Shown here piece by piece: positions 12,474 to 17,938 of a stretch of 17,938 nucleotides of DNA. The stretch is from Oscillospiraceae bacterium (GTDB lineage Bacteria; Bacillota; Clostridia; Oscillospirales; Acutalibacteraceae). The stretch spans positions 1 through 17,938 of the forward strand of contig WQRM01000007.1 in the NCBI GenBank assembly GCA_009786735.1, read 5' to 3'. Position 1 is the first letter of the stretch; each line of letters opens with the position of its first letter. The translations under genes and the position numbers were made by a program. The notes under the pieces are model-generated. The model made no database searches, was not told the DNA's origin, and saw only the letters and a list, made by a program, of their open reading frames with translations.

Positions 12474-13742
12474 TTATGCTTCCACTGGAGCTGCTGCCAC
12501 TTCATGTGTCGGCGGATCTTTCTTGCATGCGCGCGCAAACAGGAACAAGAAGCCCAGTTGCACCACAAACAACCCCGCCAGCACCGCGTACAGGTGGCTG
12601 AGCGTTGGGCTCACGTTGGGCGGCGCGCTCGGCGTGATGTCGAGAATCATCGTGGCAATTTGCGGACCCACGAGGGCAGCAATCGCCCACGCGGTGAGCA
12701 TATAGCCTTGAATGGTTGCCAGCTGCTTCATGCCATACTGCTGATTGAGGATTTCTGGCAAACACGCAAAGCCCGCGCCAAAGAAGAACTGCACCACAAA
12801 GATAATCGCGAACGACGACCAGTGCGAAAATCCGCCAATGAAAATCGCCAGCGCACACGTCGCGATCGAAGCGATGGACATCACGTAGTACGGCAGGTGT
12901 TTCTTGTTCGTCTTGTCTTGCGACGATGCCATGATGAGTCGTCCCACCAAGTTGCCGCCGCCTGCGGTGAGCGTGCAGAACAGCACAATCATTGCGCGGT
13001 TGAGGTTTTCGTCCAGCCCCAGCATGATGTAAATCTGCTGTTCGTGGCTCATCAGCGCCAAACCAGCCGCAATGTTGATGAACAGCACCACCCACAGATA
13101 CACAAACTTGGGCTTGAAGACCACTTGCCTCACCGTCAGCGTGGCAGCCGCAGCCTCATAGGGCTTGAGCTCGGGGCGGTCGATGATGACATACGCCACA
13201 AAGCACAGCACACCATACAGCGCGGTGAGGATGTACAGCGCCACGTAGACCGAGAAGTTTTGCAGCAGCACGCCGATAATCGGGTTGCCCACCAGCCCCG
13301 CCAAGCCAAACGCAGCAATCGCCACACCGGCAGCGAAGCCCTTGCGGTCGTCAAACCACATCATCAGCGTCTTCACCGGGGTGAGATAACCCAAGCCCAG
13401 CCCAATGCCTTGCACCGGACCAAAGCCGATTAGCGCCAACACAGGGCTGCCCACTTGCACGCCAATGGCCGTGATTAACCAGCCCGCCGTGAAGAAGATG
13501 AACGTGTACAGCGACGCACGCTTCACGCTGCGCTCCACAAGTTTGCCGCCGAAGGCCGCCGTCATGCCCAAGAAAAACAGTGCGAGCATGAAGCACAACG
13601 TAAGCAGAAACGGCGTGAACGCGGGCGCATGCGCAGCAATGTCCTCGCGGAACAGCGTCCAGCAATACACCGAACCCGTGGAGAAACTCATGAATATCAT
13701 CGGCCAAAAGCCGCTGATCCATTTCCCTTTTGGAAGTCTCAT
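12474..13742 (-). CDS. MFS transporter, OFA (oxalate/formate antiporter-like) family
   Basis: Predicted 422-residue, 12-helix major facilitator transporter of the OFA family, whose known members exchange small carboxylates such as oxalate and formate. The stretch GLGYLTPVKTLMMWFDDRKG, followed by FAAGVAIAAFGLAG, is the characteristic cytoplasmic loop 4-5 signature (YxxPVxxxxkWFPdrkG). The substrate is unproven. GAGGA lies 8 nt before the ATG at 13742; another ATG at 13757 would add five residues but has a poorer site. The AEC gene ends 33 bp upstream with no terminator or promoter between, so the two transporters form an operon. A terminator follows the stop. Confidence 0.93.
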   Translation of the reverse strand: MRLPKGKWISGFWPMIFMSFSTGSVYCWTLFREDIAAHAPAFTPFLLTLCFMLALFFLGMTAAFGGKLVERSVKRASLYTFIFFTAGWLITAIGVQVGSPVLALIGFGPVQGIGLGLGYLTPVKTLMMWFDDRKGFAAGVAIAAFGLAGLVGNPIIGVLLQNFSVYVALYILTALYGVLCFVAYVIIDRPELKPYEAAAATLTVRQVVFKPKFVYLWVVLFINIAAGLALMSHEQQIYIMLGLDENLNRAMIVLFCTLTAGGGNLVGRLIMASSQDKTNKKHLPYYVMSIASIATCALAIFIGGFSHWSSFAIIFVVQFFFGAGFACLPEILNQQYGMKQLATIQGYMLTAWAIAALVGPQIATMILDITPSAPPNVSPTLSHLYAVLAGLFVVQLGFLFLFARACKKDPPTHEVAAAPVEA

Positions 13743-13775
13743 AGCAACAGTCCTCATCTATCCAAAGTTTTTTTG

Positions 13776-14807
13776 TTACGTTAAAAAGCCCATCACGCGG
13801 AACAAGAAGATAAACAGCGTCAGCGTCAGCGCCGAGAACGTCATGGTAATCATCAGCACCGACCCACCGATGTACGTGTCGCCACCCAGCTCCGCCTGCA
13901 TCACATAGGCACCCACGGCCATGGGCAGCGCGTTGAGAATCATGATGATGGTCAAGTCACTGCCGCGGAAGCCAAACGCCAAGGCAATCGCCACCGCCAC
14001 CACGGGCATCAGCAACAGCTTGAACACCGACGCGATGATTACATACTTGAACTTCGCATCAAAGCCGTGAAACTTGAGGTTTGCGCCCACGCAAATCATC
14101 GCAAGTGGCATCACGATGCCGCCGAGGCGGTCAAGGGTGGTTGCCAGGAAAGTGGGCAGCATGTCTCCGTAGACGTTTGCGCCCAAGGCATCTTGCCCCA
14201 CAACCGTGTCGCTCAAACCCAGCCCCAGCACGTTGAAGATAATCCCCAAAATCACGCCGATCACAACCGGGTTTTTCGCCACAGAAATAATCACGTTGAG
14301 TATCGCCTTGCCAACACCTTTTTGGTTTGGCTTGGGGTCATGCACCGCAAACAGCACCGACGCCGTGGCATACGACACAATGAGCAACACCGACACCACC
14401 AAAATGCTCTTGGGCAGCACATCTGGATCGTGGTACTGCTCAAACATCAGCATAAACAACGGCGGTGCAACCACAGAAAGACTGCTGCGATACGCGCTGT
14501 TGACAAACGACGACACCGAGTCTTTCTCTCGCATCAGCTTAACCGCCAGCAGCCAAACCGCCAAGAAAATCACGACCATCAGCGCGATGTTGAACACCAG
14601 GAACTGCGTGTCAAACACATTGGACAAGTTTGCACGCCGAATGGTGTTGAAAATCACAACCGGGATGCCGGAATAGAAGATGACTTTGTTGCCTTTGGCG
14701 GCAAATTTTTCGTCAATCATCCCCAGTCGCCGCAACACGATGCCGAGCCCCGCAAGCAGGATGAAGGGCACGGTGGTGTTGAGGCTGCGAATCATGTACT
14801 CTAACAA
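13776..14807 (-). CDS. AEC family transporter (auxin efflux carrier-like permease)
   Basis: Predicted 343-residue, about 10-helix permease of the AEC family; bacterial members carry malate or other dicarboxylates. Recognisable stretches are PFILLAGLGIVLRRLGMID at the start and the GGIVMPLAMICVGANL region before the last helices. The start is TTG at 14807, with AGGAG 8 nt upstream. An ATG just before it (14812) opens only a three-codon frame, and the next in-frame ATG (14795) is 20 nt from the ribosome site. It is the first gene of the two-transporter operon. Pairing an AEC and an OFA carrier suggests organic-acid transport, which is inference. I find no convincing promoter between it and the tRNA. 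Confidence 0.93.
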   Translation of the reverse strand: MLEYMIRSLNTTVPFILLAGLGIVLRRLGMIDEKFAAKGNKVIFYSGIPVVIFNTIRRANLSNVFDTQFLVFNIALMVVIFLAVWLLAVKLMREKDSVSSFVNSAYRSSLSVVAPPLFMLMFEQYHDPDVLPKSILVVSVLLIVSYATASVLFAVHDPKPNQKGVGKAILNVIISVAKNPVVIGVILGIIFNVLGLGLSDTVVGQDALGANVYGDMLPTFLATTLDRLGGIVMPLAMICVGANLKFHGFDAKFKYVIIASVFKLLLMPVVAVAIALAFGFRGSDLTIIMILNALPMAVGAYVMQAELGGDTYIGGSVLMITMTFSALTLTLFIFLFRVMGFLT

Positions 14808-14820
14808 AACATTTTCTCCT

Positions 14821-15032
14821 CAAAAAAGCAGTGAAGCACTTTTCAGTGCCCCACCGCAATAGGTGGTGTGCGGTAAGGCAGCGGTTTCCTCTTAACACAG
14901 GCTCAAAACGAGCACAGCGAAGCGACCTAGCCCCACCGCAGGCGTGGTAATTTTTTTGCTAGGCAAGGCTGAGGCAAAGGACGTGTACAACAGTACACGA
15001 CTGAAGCCGAAACACCGCATAGCGAAAAAATT
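14821..15032. other. Hairpin-rich gap between the AEC gene and tRNA-Ser
   Basis: No supported gene. Visible elements: an 11-bp direct repeat GCCCCACCGCA (14848-14858 and 14930-14940), and three small hairpins: GCACT/AGTGC near 14836-14849, CCGCA/TGCGG (14854-14873), and the perfect CGTGTAC/GTACACG (14982-14999). None has the U-run of a terminator. Reading frames across this gap and the tRNA are artefacts. Confidence 0.5.
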
Positions 15033-15124
15033 TGGCGGAGAGCAAGGGATTCGAACCCTCGGTACGTTTAAGGCGTACACACGATTTCCAATCGTGCTCC
15101 TTCGACCAACTCGGACAACTCTCC
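15033..15124 (-). tRNA. tRNA-Ser (anticodon GGA)
   Basis: A 92-nt class II tRNA. The acceptor stem GGAGAGT pairs with GCTCTCC (last pair T-G), the discriminator is G and CCA is encoded. The anticodon arm CACGAT-TTGGAAA loop region gives GGA at the anticodon, decoding UCC/UCU. A long variable arm, TGTACGCCTTAAACGTACC, and the T-arm GGGTTCGAATCCC confirm serine. It has its own consensus promoter just upstream. Confidence 0.96.
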
Positions 15125-15136
15125 ATACAATACATC

Positions 15137-15165
15137 ATTATAGCACAGCCTTGCGCCGTTGTCAA
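15137..15165 (-). promoter_or_regulatory. Full-consensus promoter of tRNA-Ser
   Basis: On the minus strand, TTGACA (15160-15165), a 17-nt spacer and TGC-TATAAT (-10 at 15137-15142). Both hexamers are perfect and the -10 is extended. The predicted start is near 15130, only a few bases before the mature tRNA. Confidence 0.92.
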
Positions 15166-15183
15166 CTAAAATTTGCGCAAGAC

Positions 15184-15212
15184 TTGACAGGCTTTGCATT
15201 TCGTGTTAAGAT
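15184..15212 (+). promoter_or_regulatory. Promoter of the small membrane protein operon
   Basis: TTGACA (15184-15189), a 17-nt spacer and TGT-TAAGAT (15204-15212). The perfect -35 is 19 bp from the oppositely facing -35 of the tRNA. Predicted start is near 15219. Confidence 0.75.
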
Positions 15213-15245
15213 AGTATATGAAGAACCTTGGAGGTGTGACTGCGC

Positions 15246-15470
15246 ATGAACAAAGTCGTTTCCATCGCACTGTTGGTCGCAGGGCTGATTTTGGTCGGCA
15301 TGTCCGGCTACTACATCGTGCAAATCGTGCGCCTTGGGCTTTGGGATGACATCATCTTTCGCGTGGTGAGCGCGCTGGCGTTCATCGGCGGCGGAGTGTT
15401 CATCGGTCTCAGCCGAGCGCTGACGAACCAACGCACGCTAATCGAACTGCTGCGCAACAAAGGAGAATGA
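15246..15470 (+). CDS. Small two-helix membrane protein
   Basis: Predicted 74-residue protein of unknown function with two membrane helices (about 5-27 and 37-56) joined by a short loop (LGLWDDIIF), and a basic tail ending NKGE. GGAGGT stands 10 nt before the ATG. It has its own promoter. Its stop TGA is followed at once by the DUF3788 gene, whose ribosome site AAAGGAG lies within its last codons, so both should be translated from one message. I do not recognise the family. Confidence 0.85.
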   Translation: MNKVVSIALLVAGLILVGMSGYYIVQIVRLGLWDDIIFRVVSALAFIGGGVFIGLSRALTNQRTLIELLRNKGE

Positions 15471-15472
15471 CC

Positions 15473-15970
15473 ATGACCAGACCCACTAAACCCTACACCG
15501 AAGTTGCCGCCATGCTCGGCCAAGCTGCCCCGGCATGGGAGGCACTCGCCGGGCAGATTCGCCGCCACTACGAAATCGACGAAATCTGGCAAGAGGGCAA
15601 GCCCACGCACAAGCATTACAATAACTTGTTTTTCAAACGTGGCGGGAAAGCCTTGATTTCGCTGCATTTGCGCGAGGGCTACTTCCTCGCCTGCGTGGTG
15701 CTGGGCGCAAAAGAGCGCGCCAAGTTCGACGAGCAACGCGACACGTTCGACGCGGCAATCTGCCAAGCGTATGACGATGCCGAAACCTACCACGACGGCA
15801 AGTGGCTCGGCTTTGAGGTGCGCGACACCACGCTGGTGGACGACATCTTCCGCCTGCTGCCGCTCAAGCGCAAGCCCAACCGCAAGGTGCTGCCCGAGAG
15901 CGTTGAGATGTGCGGAAAGCTCAACATCGGCTTGGCGCACGAGGATATTACGAAGATTCTGATGCGTTAA
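15473..15970 (+). CDS. DUF3788 family protein
   Basis: Predicted 165-residue soluble protein of the DUF3788 family, with no known biochemical function. Typical features are the N-terminal TRPTKPYTEVAAMLG, then an amphipathic helix leading into WQEGKPTHKHYNNLFFKRGG and a LREGYFLACVVLG strand, and the DDIFRLLPLKRKP segment. It contains no signal peptide. The ATG at 15473 is 7 nt after AGGAG; an ATG at 15467 overlaps the upstream stop but is too close to that site. It is the second gene of a short operon. The next gene begins 11 bp on, but differs sharply in base composition. Confidence 0.85.
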   Translation: MTRPTKPYTEVAAMLGQAAPAWEALAGQIRRHYEIDEIWQEGKPTHKHYNNLFFKRGGKALISLHLREGYFLACVVLGAKERAKFDEQRDTFDAAICQAYDDAETYHDGKWLGFEVRDTTLVDDIFRLLPLKRKPNRKVLPESVEMCGKLNIGLAHEDITKILMR

Positions 15971-15981
15971 AGGGGATGAAA

Positions 15982-16506
15982 ATGAAACGCAAAAAGTCAA
16001 CTATCTTTTGCTTGGTTTTGTTCGTGATACTATTCATTGGAATGCTTGGAAATATCGTAGCGGTAAACACCGTAATGATAGACTCCAGACACGTCTCTGA
16101 GGCGAATACAACCGAATTTTCGGCGACAGTAGAAAATATACGTGTAGCGGGAAGGCATGTTTTCATTTATCTCGAGGAGCTCGGAGAGAGTCCAATCATT
16201 TCAAACACAGGGGATTTAAGTGATACAGGTGATTTCAGTCATTTGCAAAATGGTCAAACCGTGTACTTCAGAACTGAAGACAGATTGCTAGAACGACTTG
16301 AAGAACTGTCGCTTATTTCCATTGTTTCCCTTAGAACCGAAGCGATGGAAATCGTTTCATTAAGCAGCTACAATGCACGCTTGCTAGAATCGCGTGTTGG
16401 GCTTACGAAGGTAGGTATTACTTTTTCCCTCATCTTTCTTTCATTAGCCATATATTTTGCAGTACGCCTCAAAAGGGAGCGACTATATTTTATTTCAGAG
16501 ATTTAG
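15982..16506 (+). CDS. AT-rich membrane protein with outside domain
   Basis: Predicted 174-residue protein of unknown function. An N-terminal helix (about 8-30), an extracytoplasmic beta-rich domain (about 35-140, with [14 protein letters not shown] and [10 protein letters not shown]), and a second helix (about 144-163) end in a short tail. AGGGG is 6 nt before the ATG at 15982; an ATG at 15976 abuts the ribosome site. G+C is about 37-42 percent in the lines I counted, against about 60 percent in the gene before it, and codon choice differs in the same way. This suggests recent acquisition. It reads into the 61-bp gap before metK. Confidence 0.8.
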   Translation: MKRKKSTIFCLVLFVILFIGMLGNIVAVNTVMIDSRHVSEANTTEFSATVENIRVAGRHVFIYLEELGESPIISNTGDLSDTGDFSHLQNGQTVYFRTEDRLLERLEELSLISIVSLRTEAMEIVSLSSYNARLLESRVGLTKVGITFSLIFLSLAIYFAVRLKRERLYFISEI

Positions 16507-16567
16507 ATGGGCACGACTGGGAGATTGCCCATTAACCCAAATTACAAAGCAGCAAGGAGATTATACC

Positions 16568-17746
16568 ATGAACCGCAAACTTTTCACCTCCGAATCCGTC
16601 ACCGAGGGCCACCCGGACAAGCTCTGCGACGCCATCAGCGACGCCGTGCTCGACGCCATCCTCGCGCAAGACCCGATGGGCCGCGTGGCATGCGAGTGCG
16701 CAACCACCACCGGCATGGTGCTGGTGATGGGCGAAATCACCACTTCAAGCTATGTCGACATCCCCAAAATCGCGCGCGAAGTCATCACCGACATCGGCTA
16801 CGTTGGCGGCGGCATGGGCTTTGACGGCAACAGCTGCGCCATCCTCACCGCTATTGATGAGCAATCGCCGGACATTGCGCTGGGCGTCGATAAATCGCTT
16901 GAAGACAAGGCCTGCGGCAGCGATTTAGAAGGCAGCGGTGCCGGCGACCAAGGCCTGATGTTCGGCTATGCCTGTGATGAAACGCCCGAGCTCATGCCCC
17001 TGCCGATTTCGCTCGCGCATGCACTGGCGCGGCAGCTCACGCTCGTACGCAAGAACGGCACGCTGCCCTATCTGCGCCCGGACGGCAAGACCCAAGTGAC
17101 CATTGAGTACGACGAAAACGACCGCCCTGTGCGCTGCGATGCCATTGTAGTGTCGTCGCAACACTGCGAAAGCGTGAGCCTCGACCAAATCCGCGCAGAC
17201 GTGCTGGCGCATGTCATCCAGCCCATCGTGCCCGCCAACCTGCTCGACGATGCCACGAAACTTTACGTCAACCCGACTGGCAGATTCGTCGTGGGCGGCC
17301 CGCAAGGCGACAGCGGCTTAACCGGCCGCAAGATCATCGTGGATACCTACGGCGGCTACGCTCGCCATGGCGGCGGTGCGTTTTCGGGCAAAGATCCCAC
17401 CAAAGTTGACCGCTCGGCAGCCTATGCCGCACGCCACGTGGCGAAGAATATCGTCGCTGCTGGCTTGGCGAAAAAATGCGAGGTGCAGCTGGCCTATGCC
17501 ATCGGCGTGGCTCGCCCCGTCAGCGTGCGTATCGATACCTTCGGCACTGGCAAGCTCGAGGAAACCGCTCTGGCGGCTCTCGTACAGCAGCACTTTGACC
17601 TGCGTCCTACGGCTATCATCAACCGCTTCAATTTGCGCCGCCCGATTTACCGCCAGTTGGCCGCGTTGGGTCATGTTGGACGGACGGACATCGACCTGCC
17701 ATGGGAAGCCCTCGACATGGTGGAGACGCTCAAAGCAAGCCTGTAA
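16568..17746 (+). CDS. metK: S-adenosylmethionine synthetase
   Basis: Predicted 392-residue methionine adenosyltransferase, making S-adenosylmethionine from methionine and ATP; cytoplasmic, tetrameric in known members. The three domains are intact: the N-terminal [20 protein letters not shown], the [16 protein letters not shown] motif (about 118-133), and the C-terminal [16 protein letters not shown] with the following glycine-rich [19 protein letters not shown]. The length is typical. AAGGAG lies 8 nt before the ATG. The 61 bp upstream are too short for a SAM riboswitch and show only a 7-bp hairpin (ATGGGCA/TGCCCAT, 16507-16532). I see no good promoter there, so it may be read from upstream or from one I missed. 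A terminator follows the stop. Confidence 0.97.
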   Translation: MNRKLFTSESVTEGHPDKLCDAISDAVLDAILAQDPMGRVACECATTTGMVLVMGEITTSSYVDIPKIAREVITDIGYVGGGMGFDGNSCAILTAIDEQSPDIALGVDKSLEDKACGSDLEGSGAGDQGLMFGYACDETPELMPLPISLAHALARQLTLVRKNGTLPYLRPDGKTQVTIEYDENDRPVRCDAIVVSSQHCESVSLDQIRADVLAHVIQPIVPANLLDDATKLYVNPTGRFVVGGPQGDSGLTGRKIIVDTYGGYARHGGGAFSGKDPTKVDRSAAYAARHVAKNIVAAGLAKKCEVQLAYAIGVARPVSVRIDTFGTGKLEETALAALVQQHFDLRPTAIINRFNLRRPIYRQLAALGHVGRTDIDLPWEALDMVETLKASL

Positions 17747-17753
17747 CACAAAC

Positions 17754-17783
17754 GCCCCCGCCGCAAGGCAGGGGCTGTTTTTA
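17754..17783 (+). terminator. Intrinsic terminator after metK
   Basis: GCCCCCGCC (17754-17762) pairs with GGCAGGGGC (17767-17775) with one C-A mismatch, around a GCAA tetraloop. TGTTTTTATT follows. The minus-strand gene at the window end converges on it and may use the same hairpin. Confidence 0.85.
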
Positions 17784-17793
17784 TTGCGCATGG

Positions 17794-17938
17794 TTACAGA
17801 CCAAACAAAATCCGCACAAAGCTGAAAATCGCAAAGGCGCTCACCAGCGTCAGCGCAAGTGCTCCCAGCGCGCCCAGCACGTTGGGCAACGTGAAGAACG
17901 TTTCCGTTGGTGGCTCGGGAGTGGGCTCGACCGGGGGG
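17794..17938 (-). CDS. C-terminus of a Pro/Glu-linker membrane protein (partial)
   Basis: The last 47 codons of a minus-strand gene entering from the right edge; stop TAA at 17794-17796. The visible part has a Pro/Glu/Thr linker (PPVEPTPEPPTET), then one hydrophobic helix (about FFTLPNVLGALGALALTLVS and on) ending RILFGL. The arrangement is that of a membrane-anchored surface or envelope protein whose anchor is C-terminal. No family can be assigned. Frame choice rests on the continuous reading, the linker-then-helix order, and the convergent terminator. Confidence 0.65.
   Translation of the reverse strand, partial: PPVEPTPEPPTETFFTLPNVLGALGALALTLVSAFAIFSFVRILFGL

Noticed and set aside
12459..13433. 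Long plus-strand frame (324 codons) opposite the MFS gene
   Set aside because: Composition is that of an antisense shadow, with no domain signature; the opposite strand is an unmistakable OFA transporter.
14067..14804. Long plus-strand frame (245 codons) opposite the AEC gene
   Set aside because: His/Gln/Arg-rich shadow of the antisense strand of a clear membrane permease; no ribosome site.
14892..15249. Reading frames crossing the tRNA
   Set aside because: They run through the tRNA-Ser gene itself and give typical tRNA-shadow peptides.
16507..16567. SAM riboswitch before metK
   Set aside because: Only 61 bp are available, with a single 7-bp hairpin and none of the conserved core; too short.
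1..17938. CRISPR array, IS element or phage genes
   Set aside because: No repeat-spacer series, transposase, integrase or structural phage gene was seen.

Overview
The window looks like chromosome from an anaerobic, moderately GC-rich member of the Bacillota (Clostridia; an Oscillospirales-like gut lineage is my guess). Reasons: strong AGGAGG-type ribosome sites, TTGACA-N17-TATAAT promoters that often carry an extended -10 (TGn), the holB-ricT gene pair, lipoproteins with threonine-rich linkers, a clostridial-size ferredoxin and an iron-dependent alcohol dehydrogenase. No phage, IS element, CRISPR array or rRNA is visible.

Layout. Bases 1-2213 (minus strand) hold the first codons of a gene leaving the window, then a tightly coupled operon read from right to left: GNAT acetyltransferase, DUF1624 membrane acyltransferase-like protein, lipoprotein A. 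A divergent promoter with two overlapping palindromes (2241-2286) drives lipoprotein B. Next come an Fe-ADH and lipoprotein C as a two-gene unit (3012-4878). A Cys/Asn-rich protein of unknown role (4888-5736) runs on the minus strand and diverges from a promoter with a structured 120-nt leader. That leader opens an operon of two tandem secreted, membrane-anchored paralogs, then holB (clamp loader delta'), ricT/yaaT and a small ferredoxin, closed by a bidirectional terminator at 9301-9333.

Bases 9331-11700 hold an integral membrane protein on the minus strand (probably leaderless), an M19 dipeptidase, a candidate ~90-nt small RNA on the minus strand, an Arg-rich/acidic small protein, and a 37-residue hydrophobic microprotein with a near-consensus promoter. 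Bases 11711-14807 (minus) hold an XRE regulator with membrane helices, an OFA-type MFS transporter and an AEC-family transporter; the two transporters form an operon. A tRNA-Ser(GGA) follows at 15033-15124. The right end has a small membrane protein, a DUF3788 protein, an AT-rich membrane protein, metK, and the C-terminus of a proline-linker/TM protein on the minus strand.

Functions that fit together: the holB-ricT-ferredoxin group combines replication and RNA-processing functions with a redox protein, and the two transporters probably move organic acids. The most unexplained material is the tandem paralog pair with its structured leader, the sRNA candidate, the microprotein and the Cys-rich protein.
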